Shown here piece after piece: positions 1-5,071 of a stretch of DNA of 8,879 bases. The translations under genes were made by a program, and so were the position numbers. Position 1 is the first letter of the stretch, and the number at the start of each line of letters is the position of its first letter. The notes below the pieces were generated by a model. It made no database searches. It was not told the DNA's origin and saw only the letters and a program-made list of their open reading frames with translations. Source of the stretch: an uncultured Eubacteriales bacterium (GTDB lineage: Bacteria; Bacillota; Clostridia; Oscillospirales; Acutalibacteraceae). The DNA is taken from assembly GCA_934486455.1 (NCBI GenBank), contig CAKSPR010000055.1, positions 1 to 8,879 of the forward strand, read 5' to 3'.

Positions 1-623
1 TCGCGCATTGACTCAATTACCGACCTGTCATTTACGGTTCGTGCGTCCACCATTGTAAAGAGGATACCGTCGATTTTCAGGTCTGGGTTAATCCCTCGCT
101 TGACCTGCGAATAGGTACGCAAGAGTAGGTCAAGACCTTTGGTAGATAATATCCTCGGCTGGCTTGGGACAATGATACTGTCTGCCGCAACAAAAGCGTT
201 AATCGGCAGAAGTCCGAGAGACGGGGTGCAATCAATGAGAATATAGTCGTAGTTCTTTTTGATCTGATTGACATAGGTTCTCATAATGCACTCTCGGCTC
301 ATCACCGTAAAGAGATAGCTTTCAATTCCGGACAGCTCCACATTGCAGGGCATAAGGTCGATACCCTCGTTACAATGAATAATACCGTAGTCATCATTAA
401 ACGGTTTGTTGTCGATTACCTTACTCATTAAGGTCGCAAGGGAAACATCTAACTCGTCCGGTCTTTTGATTCCGAGACTGATGGAAAGCGATCCTTGTGG
501 GTCGGCGTCAATAAGCAAAACCTTTTTGCCTTTCATTTTAAGACCGACGCCGAGGTTCAATGCCGTGGTAGATTTGCCCGTACCTCCTTTCTGATTTTCG
601 ATTGCAATTACTTTACAGTTCAC
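1..623 (-). CDS. parA: ParA/Soj-family partition ATPase (C-terminus cut by window edge)
   Basis: Deviant-Walker ATPase of the ParA/MinD type, expected to position or maintain a plasmid or ICE together with a ParB partner. About 207 codons are present. The start is GTG at 623, chosen because an AAAGGAG ribosome site lies 9 bases upstream (633-639) and the conserved core begins at once. Visible motifs are the Walker A loop QKGGTGKSTT at residues 11-20 with both signature lysines (K12 and K17), A' motif LLIDADPQG at 36-44, Walker B ILIDCTPS at 128-135, and the late TMVDAR block near residue 190. The family is usually about 250-280 residues, so roughly 50-70 are missing to the left. From memory, the sequence resembles ParA of Tn1549-like elements more than chromosomal Soj (for example KGGTGKS in place of KGGVGKT). 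ParB would be expected next, beyond the edge. Confidence 0.93.
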   Translation of the reverse strand, partial: MNCKVIAIENQKGGTGKSTTALNLGVGLKMKGKKVLLIDADPQGSLSISLGIKRPDELDVSLATLMSKVIDNKPFNDDYGIIHCNEGIDLMPCNVELSGIESYLFTVMSRECIMRTYVNQIKKNYDYILIDCTPSLGLLPINAFVAADSIIVPSQPRILSTKGLDLLLRTYSQVKRGINPDLKIDGILFTMVDARTVNDRSVIESMR

Positions 624-662
624 TTTTTCAAGCTCCTTTCTTTTATATTTGCCTTTTGAACC

Positions 663-1010
663 ACCTAAGCGCATAAACATCATTTATACGCTTAGGTCGT
701 ACATCCTATTTGTCCTCGACACCCCGGATGTAATGGGAACAACACAGACGGCTACTGCAAGTAGCTCCATGGGAGTTTCACCCTCGCCCCTTCTTTATGG
801 ACCGACCGCGAATTACGGAAGTATCATTATCCCCTGTAAGCGTCATCGCCTTCTTGTCTGCCGACAAATAACAAAGTGTAGGTGTTTCTCGCTCCTTTCC
901 TTTCGGAAGATCTTGGCGCGCCCACTTTACGGCTCGGATTACAGGTAATGTGCCTGTGTGCTGTATATTCAATTTTCAAGGTTCTCAGAGGTCTTTTGTT
1001 TTGCCCTCTG
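663..1010 (-). promoter_or_regulatory. hairpin-rich leader of parA, candidate structured RNA
   Basis: About 350 bases upstream of parA that hold no convincing long gene but many inverted repeats when read as minus-strand RNA. They are CAGAGG/CCTCTG (1005-1010 with 986-991), TTGTC-GGCA-GACAA (854-867), a TTCC-GAAA-GGAA tetraloop stem (about 897-908), CTCC/GGAG flanking an ATG (765-775), GCTAC/GTAGC (751-765), TACATCC/GGATGTA with a nested TGTC/GACA stem (700-732), and a 15-bp stem (663-697) ending 23 bases before the ribosome site. The last stem has one G-U pair on the minus strand that would be a C-A mismatch on the plus strand, which favours an RNA role in the parA direction. No U-tract follows it, so it is not a simple terminator. 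I see no clear sigma-A promoter; a start anywhere upstream of about 1010 is possible. Confidence 0.45.
684..770 (-). CDS. possible 28-residue leader peptide ahead of parA
   Basis: A short ORF starting ATG at 770 with a GGTGA ribosome site 7 bases upstream. Its hydrophobic first half begins MELLAVAVCVVP and it ends in MYDLSV. The TAA stop (684-686) lies within the 5' arm of the 15-bp hairpin just before parA, so a ribosome finishing this ORF would open that hairpin. The arrangement resembles translation-coupled leader control. Its start codon sits in the loop of a CTCC/GGAG stem. It is too short for coding statistics to help and could be chance; no function is assigned. Confidence 0.25.
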   Translation of the reverse strand: MELLAVAVCVVPITSGVSRTNRMYDLSV

Positions 1011-1108
1011 TATTGGATTGCTGAAAAAAACATCGAAAATTAACCCCCTTTTTGAAAAAAATAAAATTGCCCCATTTATCTCATGTAAGAGCAAGACAAA
1101 CAGGGCAT

Positions 1109-1147
1109 AAAAAAGAGCCTACCATGTAATAAAACATAGTAGGCTCT
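1109..1147 (-). terminator. intrinsic terminator, minus strand
   Basis: A 14-bp stem (1134-1147 with 1114-1127) with a 6-base loop, followed on the minus strand by a run of six T (1109-1114). The single irregular pair is G-U on the minus strand but C-A on the plus strand, and only the minus strand has the T-run. It would end transcription coming leftward from lysS or from the element end, and would insulate the parA leader from it. Confidence 0.82.
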
Positions 1148-1161
1148 CAAAAAATGTGCGA

Positions 1162-1214
1162 TTGTGTTCGGTTTGGTGTACCGTTGGTGTAAATTGGTGT
1201 AAGTTGCTGGTGTA
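1162..1214. repeat. phased TTGGTGTA direct repeats
   Basis: TTGGTGTA occurs exactly at 1173-1180, 1184-1191 and 1194-1201, then as CTGGTGTA at 1207-1214, with a weaker TTGTGTT at 1162-1168. Start-to-start steps are about 11, 11, 10 and 13 bases, close to one helical turn, so all copies face roughly the same side of the DNA. This is the form expected for a protein-binding array such as the arm-type sites of a tyrosine integrase at an element end, or a repressor operator. No reading frame through the array looks coding. Confidence 0.6.
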
Positions 1215-1220
1215 AACCCG

Positions 1221-1250
1221 TTCATAATTCAAATTATCGAGAATTATGAA
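1221..1250. repeat. 10-bp perfect inverted repeat beside lysS
   Basis: TTCATAATTC (1221-1230) and GAATTATGAA (1241-1250) are perfect inverted copies separated by 10 bases. A near copy of the right arm, GAATTATAAA, follows directly at 1251-1260, and the lysS stop codon is 8 bases further on. There is no T-run after the stem on either strand, so a terminator role is weak. Position and symmetry fit a recombinase core or binding site at the element junction, but this is inference. Confidence 0.5.
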
Positions 1251-1267
1251 GAATTATAAAGGGTTAT

Positions 1268-2767
1268 TTAGTTCAGGCTCTTCATTGTCGGGAAGAGAAG
1301 CACATCTCTGATAGAGGGACTGTCGGTCAGCAGCATAACAAGTCGGTCTATTCCGAAGCCCAAGCCGCCTGTGGGGGGCATACCGTATTCAAGGGCGGTT
1401 ACATAGTCGTAGTCCACCTCGGAATTGCAGTTTGGATCGGCGGCCTTCTTGGCGGCAACCTGATCCTCAAACCGCTGTTTCTGGTCAATGGGATCGTTAA
1501 GCTCACTGAAGGCGTTTCCGAACTCGGTGGCGTTTATGAAATATTCAAAACGCTCGGTAAATGCGGGATCGTCTGGCTTTCTCTTGGCCAGAGGGCTTAT
1601 TTCAACGGGATAGTCGTATATAAAGGTGGGCTGGATGAGATTTTCTTCAACAAAGGCGTCGAACAACTCGGCAAGAACGGTGCCCTTTGTGGCATCAGCC
1701 GGCACTTCAACATGCTTCTCGGCCGCGGCCTTTCTTGCGTCATCGTCGGTTGCCCAGTCGTTATAGTCACAGCCGGAATATCTTTTGACCGCCTCGACCA
1801 TGGTCAGGCGCTCCCAGTGGCCCATGTCGATCTGCTTGCCCTGATAAGTGATGACCTTGGAGCCGCAGACCTTTTCGGCCAGCATGGTGTTAAGCTCCTC
1901 GACAAGATCCATCATACCGCGGAAATCGGTGTATGCCTGATAAAGCTCGATGGTGGTAAACTCGGGATTGTGCTTGGTGTCCATTCCCTCGTTGCGGAAA
2001 ATTCTTCCGACTTCATATACCCTGTTCATTCCGCCGACAATCAGCCTTTTAAGGTAAAGCTCGGTTTCAATGCGCAGGTACATATCCATGTCAAGGGTGT
2101 TGTGGTGGGTCTTGAAGGGGCGGGCCGAAGCACCGATCTCGAGGGGCACGAGAATGGGGGTATCGACCTCTAAAAAGCCCTTGGAATCAAGGTAGGCGCG
2201 AATTTCGCGCAGTATCTGCGATCTCTTTAAAAATGTGTCTCTTACCTCGGGATTGACAATAAGGTCGACATAGCGCTGACGGTAGCGGGTGTCGGTATCC
2301 TTAAGGCCGTGGAACTTTTCGGGCAGTGGCAAAAGGGATTTTGCCAACAGCTCAATATGCTGAGCATGCACCGAAATTTCACCCGTTTTGGTTTTGAAAA
2401 CGAAACCCGAAACGCCGATAACATCGCCGATGTCCCATTTTTTAAAGGCGGCATAATCCTCATCGCCCACATCGTTTTTGCTGACATAAAGCTGAATGTC
2501 GCCTTCGCCGTCGCGCAGTCCGACAAAGCTGGCCTTGCCCATAATGCGGCGGGAGATTATGCGGCCGCCCAGAGAAACGGTTTTCCCCTCAAGCTGCCCG
2601 TAATTTTCCTTTATATCCTTTGAATAAGCGGAAACATCGTACTTTGTCTTTACAAATGGATCCTCTCCCGCCTCGCAAAGGGCGGTGAGCTTATCTCTTC
2701 TTACCTTGAGCACCTCGCTTAAAGCCGGCTCCTTATTCTGATTGCTGTTCTGATTATTTTCTGCCAT
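1268..2767 (-). CDS. lysS: lysyl-tRNA synthetase, class II
   Basis: Charges tRNA-Lys with lysine using ATP, in the cytoplasm; essential. The 499 residues match the usual length of bacterial class II LysRS. After a Q/N-rich start comes an OB-fold anticodon-binding domain (about 65-141), then the catalytic core: motif 1 region with FLEVDTP (198-204), motif 2 VGRIFRNEGMDTKHNPEF (253-270), and motif 3 GGLGFGIDRL (467-476). The segment after motif 1 reads PLEIGASARPF, where many LysRS have PIPGGA, a local variation that leaves the ARPF core intact. The ATG at 2767 has GGAG 8 bases upstream. It follows greA by 30 bases, so the two form an operon, a common order in Firmicutes. The 3' end lies against the probable mobile element, so its native terminator may have been displaced and it may now use the one at 1109-1147. 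Confidence 0.97.
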   Translation of the reverse strand: MAENNQNSNQNKEPALSEVLKVRRDKLTALCEAGEDPFVKTKYDVSAYSKDIKENYGQLEGKTVSLGGRIISRRIMGKASFVGLRDGEGDIQLYVSKNDVGDEDYAAFKKWDIGDVIGVSGFVFKTKTGEISVHAQHIELLAKSLLPLPEKFHGLKDTDTRYRQRYVDLIVNPEVRDTFLKRSQILREIRAYLDSKGFLEVDTPILVPLEIGASARPFKTHHNTLDMDMYLRIETELYLKRLIVGGMNRVYEVGRIFRNEGMDTKHNPEFTTIELYQAYTDFRGMMDLVEELNTMLAEKVCGSKVITYQGKQIDMGHWERLTMVEAVKRYSGCDYNDWATDDDARKAAAEKHVEVPADATKGTVLAELFDAFVEENLIQPTFIYDYPVEISPLAKRKPDDPAFTERFEYFINATEFGNAFSELNDPIDQKQRFEDQVAAKKAADPNCNSEVDYDYVTALEYGMPPTGGLGFGIDRLVMLLTDSPSIRDVLLFPTMKSLN

Positions 2768-2797
2768 ATTTCTTCTCCGATTTATATTTTTGTGCGA

Positions 2798-3274
2798 TTA
2801 TTTGATTATTTCAAGAATTTTAAGCTCGACAATTCCGCCGGGAGTTTCGGCGTGGACGGCGTCGCCTTCCTTTGCACCCAAAAGCGCCTTGCCGATGGGT
2901 GATTCGTCGGAAATTTTGCCGGCGGTGGGATTGGCCTCGGCGGTACCGACTATGAGGTAGATTATCTCTTCGCTGAAATCCTTGTCGAACACCTTTACCT
3001 TGGAGCCGAGATGCACCGTGTCGGCCGACATTTCTTCCTCGCTTATAACCTTTGCCACCTTGAGCATTGCCTCAAGCTCGGCAATTCTGGCTTCGACCTT
3101 GGCCTGTTCGTTTTTTGCCTCGTCGTATTCGCTGTTTTCCGAAAGGTCACCGAAAGAAAGGGCAACCTTTATTTTCTCCGAGACCTCTTTTCGTTTGACA
3201 TTTTTGAGCTCGTCAAGCTCATTTTCATAGTTTTTAAGACCTTCGGCAGTAAGTTTGATTTCTTTGATCGCCAT
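2798..3274 (-). CDS. greA: transcription elongation factor GreA
   Basis: Rescues backtracked RNA polymerase by inserting its coiled coil into the secondary channel and stimulating cleavage of the nascent RNA. The 158 residues are the standard length. The N-terminal coiled coil (about 8-75) carries the acidic tip GDLSENSEYDEAK at 42-54, with the conserved acidic residues D43 and E46. The C-terminal FKBP-like domain (about 85-157) includes GKISDESPIGKALLGAKEGD. The ATG at 3274 is preceded by AAGGAAGA. It is the first gene of the greA-lysS operon, with a consensus promoter and a small hairpin in its 5' leader. Confidence 0.97.
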   Translation of the reverse strand: MAIKEIKLTAEGLKNYENELDELKNVKRKEVSEKIKVALSFGDLSENSEYDEAKNEQAKVEARIAELEAMLKVAKVISEEEMSADTVHLGSKVKVFDKDFSEEIIYLIVGTAEANPTAGKISDESPIGKALLGAKEGDAVHAETPGGIVELKILEIIK

Positions 3275-3290
3275 TTAAAAATCTTCCTTT

Positions 3291-3313
3291 CAAAAAACCC
3301 TCCGAAAACGGAG
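3291..3313 (-). terminator. attenuator-like hairpin in the greA leader
   Basis: On the minus strand, CTCCG-TTTT-CGGAG (3300-3313) is followed by GG and six T (3292-3297), between the greA promoter and its ribosome site. The stem is only 5 bp but the layout is that of an intrinsic terminator. If active, most transcripts would stop after about 30 bases, giving leader attenuation. It may be too weak to act. Confidence 0.4.
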
Positions 3314-3326
3314 TTTAATCCTTGTA

Positions 3327-3355
3327 ATTATATTCAAAAAGCGTCTGAATGTCAA
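3327..3355 (-). promoter_or_regulatory. sigma-A promoter of greA-lysS
   Basis: Minus-strand TTGACA (3350-3355), a 17-base spacer and TATAAT (3327-3332), a perfect match to the vegetative consensus. Transcription should begin near 3320, giving a leader of about 46 bases. Confidence 0.9.
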
Positions 3356-3382
3356 GTGTTTTGCACAAATACCGACCTATTT

Positions 3383-3424
3383 AAAAAATGCCGAAAGGCT
3401 TCGCCCGTTGTGAAGGGCTCGGCA
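3383..3424 (-). terminator. terminator of the DUF1003 transcript
   Basis: Two-tier hairpin on the minus strand: TGCCGA (3419-3424) pairs with TCGGCA (3389-3394) around an inner GCCC/GGGC stem (3415-3418 with 3403-3406). Six T follow (3383-3388). It lies 9 bases after the DUF1003 stop and upstream of the greA promoter, separating the two units. Confidence 0.75.
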
Positions 3425-3432
3425 GGGAAGAA

Positions 3433-3945
3433 TTATCGCTTTTCCCCGTCTTTTTCGTTCTTCGCCTGAGACATTTTTTCCGACATTAACTGTTTGGCGA
3501 GGATGGCGTTGACCTTGTCGTAAAGATCCTCGATCATAATCTCGGTTTTGAGGTTGACCTTATAATCGTTCTCGGCCCTGCGGCGATCCTTTTCCTCCTG
3601 TCGGTTCTGGCTCATCATAATAAGCGGGGCCTGAATCGCCGCCACGCAGGACAGCACCAAATTCAGCAGGATAAACGGATACGGATCAAACGCTTTGGAT
3701 GCCAGGACAACATTGACGACCATCCAAAGGATGAGTACGCCGGTAAAGGAAAAGATGAACGCCCAGCTTCCGGCAAATTTTGCAATGGCGTCGGCCGCAC
3801 GCTGCCCCAGCGTATATTTTTCCTTTCCGACTTCGGGCTTGACCGATATTTTGCTGTCTGCCAGCAAATTCAACACTTCCTCATCGGTCATATCATGGCG
3901 AATATCGTTTAAAACTTCTCTCAGCAGTTTTCTGTTTTCTTTCAT
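3433..3945 (-). CDS. DUF1003 family membrane protein
   Basis: A 170-residue protein of the DUF1003 family, whose biochemical role is unknown. The family signature is clear: GSWAFI (59-64), LWMVVN (73-78), FDPYPFILLNLVLS (86-99), QAPLIMMSQNRQ (105-116) and the charged DY.VNLK.E segment (127-135). Two membrane helices are predicted at about 60-82 and 88-110, joined by the short FDPYP turn. The N-terminal 50 residues and the C-terminal 60, which are charged and likely helical, should be cytoplasmic. The ATG at 3945 has AGAGGA about 10 bases upstream. It overlaps the end of the small upstream gene by 53 bases and probably shares its promoter near 4240. Confidence 0.88.
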   Translation of the reverse strand: MKENRKLLREVLNDIRHDMTDEEVLNLLADSKISVKPEVGKEKYTLGQRAADAIAKFAGSWAFIFSFTGVLILWMVVNVVLASKAFDPYPFILLNLVLSCVAAIQAPLIMMSQNRQEEKDRRRAENDYKVNLKTEIMIEDLYDKVNAILAKQLMSEKMSQAKNEKDGEKR

Positions 3946-4189
3946 AACGGTTGTTCCTCTCTATCGCTGTGATTTTGGGTATGCAAAAAGAAATCCGGCC
4001 CTTTTCCTTAAACAAAAGCAGTGAAACGCCGAGCAGCAAATCGGCGTCGGTAATCGTTGCCATCCGGGTTACATAATCGGATTTTCCTTCGGACAGCGCA
4101 TCGGCAGCCGGCGCTTTTAATTCGTCCAGCGCAAAAAACTCTGCCAAAAGAGCCTGTGCGCCGTTGCTTTTCTGTTTCCCGCTCTCCAT
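3893..4189 (-). CDS. small hypothetical protein, 98 aa
   Basis: I do not recognise this protein. The start is taken as ATG at 4189, behind a weak GGAAAAGAG site and about 38 bases after the predicted transcription start; a TTG at 4219 would lie inside the leader hairpin. Codon choice through most of the frame is coding-like. The middle is acidic and helical (ALLAEFFALDELKAPAADAL), followed by a hydrophobic stretch DADLLLGVSLLLF and a basic tail (ERNNRYERKQK and onward). That tail is the out-of-frame reading of the DUF1003 start, over a 53-base overlap. It may be a genuine short partner of DUF1003, or a gene whose true end was lost by frameshift. No signal peptide. Confidence 0.5.
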   Translation of the reverse strand: MESGKQKSNGAQALLAEFFALDELKAPAADALSEGKSDYVTRMATITDADLLLGVSLLLFKEKGRISFCIPKITAIERNNRYERKQKTAERSFKRYSP

Positions 4190-4202
4190 TTCTCTTTTCC
4201 GA

Positions 4203-4219
4203 TTGTGCAAAAAGCACAA
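4203..4219 (-). repeat. perfect inverted repeat in 5' leader
   Basis: TTGTGC-5-GCACAA, arms perfect, located just downstream of the predicted transcription start of the 98-residue gene. It could be a repressor operator overlapping the start region or an mRNA 5' hairpin. No T-run follows on the minus strand. Confidence 0.5.
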
Positions 4220-4233
4220 GAGCTTTTTGTTTT

Positions 4234-4262
4234 ATTATACTGCCATACCATTGCAATTTCAA
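4234..4262 (-). promoter_or_regulatory. sigma-A promoter of the small-ORF/DUF1003 unit
   Basis: Minus-strand TTGAAA (4257-4262), 17-base spacer, TATAAT (4234-4239). Predicted start near 4227. Its presence is the main reason to believe the 98-residue ORF below it is transcribed. Confidence 0.8.
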
Positions 4263-4343
4263 GAGCACGGTGTTCTGACTGTTTTGGTTCCTAATCACGA
4301 CCCGAAAAAGCTGATTTCGAGCAGCAAGGTCACTATTGAATAA
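4263..4343 (+). pseudogene. possible 3' remnant of a lost plus-strand gene
   Basis: One plus-strand frame reads HGVLTVLVPNHDPKKLISS and onward to TAA at 4341-4343, a plausible protein C-terminus of about 26 residues, and a strong plus-strand terminator starts 12 bases later. There is no start codon or ribosome site of its own, and upstream the frame runs into the opposing promoter. A terminator with no gene in front of it suggests the body of a gene was deleted here. I do not recognise the family, and chance cannot be excluded. Confidence 0.25.
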
Positions 4344-4355
4344 TCGCAGCTCGGT

Positions 4356-4388
4356 CTGCCGCCTGCATTGTGCGGGCGGCAGTTTTTT
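4356..4388 (+). terminator. strong intrinsic terminator, plus strand
   Basis: A 12-bp stem, CTGCCGCCTGCA (4356-4367) with TGCGGGCGGCAG (4371-4382), one U-G pair and a TTG loop, followed by six T (4383-4388). Only the plus strand has the T-run. No complete plus-strand gene lies upstream in this window. Confidence 0.85.
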
Positions 4389-4390
4389 GC

Positions 4391-4658
4391 GTTTTCTGCG
4401 GCGGTTTTTCTTTTTGCGGCGGAGTTCATGTAAAAGCTGCGTCAAATATGTGGGCTGTATGTTAAGACAAACGGCAAAAAAGCATTCTTATGTAAAATTT
4501 GAAAACCTACGCCTACCGTCCGAGCATTGTTCTGAACGGAGTCGGCGACATTCCGATTATGGCAAGGTCAGGCGGGAGATAATGCGTCGGTGCAAAAGAC
4601 CGAACCGAAAAGAAAAAAGCCGCAGCCTCCGCAGCGGAGGTTACGACCTTTTTCTCGT
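4391..4658. other. gene-free segment between terminators
   Basis: No supported gene. There is a near-direct repeat TGCGGCGG flanking a T-rich stretch (about 4398-4427). On the minus strand CCTCCG-CTG-CGGAGG (4626-4640) is followed 7 bases later by six T (4613-4618), a possible second stop for tRNA-Arg transcription. A minus-strand frame of 60 codons crosses it but has no ribosome site and spans the hairpins, so I do not call it. Confidence 0.4.
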
Positions 4659-4713
4659 AAAAAAACTCATGAACGCCGAAAGCCTTTGTTCCCAAAGGCC
4701 TTAGGCGTTTTTT
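4659..4713. terminator. terminator hairpin next to tRNA-Arg, possibly bidirectional
   Basis: AACGCC (4672-4677) pairs with GGCGTT (4704-4709) around GCCTTT (4682-4687) and AAAGGC (4694-4699). On the plus strand six T follow at once (4708-4713). On the minus strand the stem is better paired (one mismatch plus a G-U) and seven T (4659-4665) follow after 6 bases. It begins directly after the CCA end of tRNA-Arg, so it most likely ends that transcript. Confidence 0.65.
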
Positions 4714-4714
4714 G

Positions 4715-4791
4715 TGGCGCGCCGGAAGGAATTCGAATCCCCGACCTTCCGCTTAGGAGGCGGACGCTCTATCCTGCTGAGCTACCGGCGC
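4715..4791 (-). tRNA. tRNA-Arg (anticodon CCU)
   Basis: A complete cloverleaf on the minus strand: acceptor GCGCCGG/CCGGCGC, D stem GCTC/GAGC, anticodon stem TCCGC/GCGGA with loop CTCCTAA giving anticodon CCT, variable AGGTC, and T arm GGGGA-TTCGAAT-TCCTT with two G-U pairs. The discriminator is G and CCA is encoded (4715-4717). It reads the AGG codon. A consensus promoter lies upstream at 4933-4961 and a hairpin follows directly. Confidence 0.96.
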
Positions 4792-4932
4792 ATATTTAAT
4801 ATGGATGTGCGGGGTGTTTGTTTTTTCAAGCTCTTGTCTTTGCAAATGTCCCCGTCCACAGCTGTTATTCGGTTTTAAATGTTCGTAAATTCTCGGTGCC
4901 GCCTTGATACAATCGGGGCACACAACGAAGGT

Positions 4933-4961
4933 ATTATACTTTTAAATTACCTCTTTGTCAA
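4933..4961 (-). promoter_or_regulatory. sigma-A promoter of tRNA-Arg
   Basis: Minus-strand TTGACA (4956-4961), 17-base spacer, TATAAT (4933-4938), a perfect consensus. The predicted start near 4926 leaves an unusually long leader of about 135 bases before the tRNA. The leader contains a GTGCC/GGCAC stem but no gene that I can support. Confidence 0.85.
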
Positions 4962-4981
4962 TACAAAAGGATGGATTTTAA

Positions 4982-5026
4982 CCTTTCCCGACAGGGAAAC
5001 CGTAATTTTTTCCCTGCCGAGGAAGG
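4982..5026. repeat. long imperfect palindrome (18-bp arms)
   Basis: Arms 4982-4999 and 5009-5026 around a 9-base loop. Read as minus-strand RNA, 17 of 18 positions pair, including two G-U pairs; on the plus strand those two would be A-C mismatches. It lies 45 bases after the ATP-grasp stop codon and just upstream of the tRNA-Arg promoter. It most likely forms the 3' hairpin of the alr/ATP-grasp transcript, yet no U-tract follows, so it is not a classical terminator. A smaller TGCCC/GGGCA stem (5052-5065) lies between it and the stop codon. Confidence 0.6.
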
Positions 5027-5071
5027 ATTGCTTGTCAAACGGCGTTTTTCTTGCCCCGCTGGGCAGGGCGG

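Larger units (their letters stand above)
1..1250. mobile_element. one end of a probable integrative conjugative element
   Basis: This stretch carries a plasmid-type ParA gene with a long structured leader, then a terminator, an array of short direct repeats and an inverted repeat that abuts the 3' end of chromosomal lysS. A ParA whose sequence resembles those of Tn1549-type elements, next to a housekeeping gene end, fits an ICE inserted downstream of lysS. The other end, the integrase, relaxase and ParB are outside the window, and no direct repeat pair marking att sites can be seen here. The right boundary is therefore only bracketed: between the parA leader (about 1010) and the lysS stop codon (1268). 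It could instead be an integrated plasmid or prophage end. Confidence 0.5.

Noticed and set aside
827..1033. Two overlapping minus-strand frames (827-1033 and 778-972) upstream of parA
   Set aside because: They overlap in different frames, one needs a TTG start, they cross several hairpins, and neither shows a domain; a structured leader explains the openness better.
1712..2173. 153-codon plus-strand frame inside lysS
   Set aside because: Antisense shadow of an unmistakable lysyl-tRNA synthetase; no ribosome site or promoter.
4008..4445. 145-codon minus-strand frame rich in Arg and Lys
   Set aside because: Composition is low-complexity, it spans a terminator and a consensus promoter, and it overlaps the better supported 98-residue frame.
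4513..4695. 60-codon minus-strand frame after tRNA-Arg
   Set aside because: It starts inside the terminator hairpin, runs through a second hairpin and T-run, and has no ribosome site.
4715..4791. tRNA-Arg as an integration site of a mobile element
   Set aside because: No integrase beside it, and no second copy of the tRNA 3' end is visible in this window.
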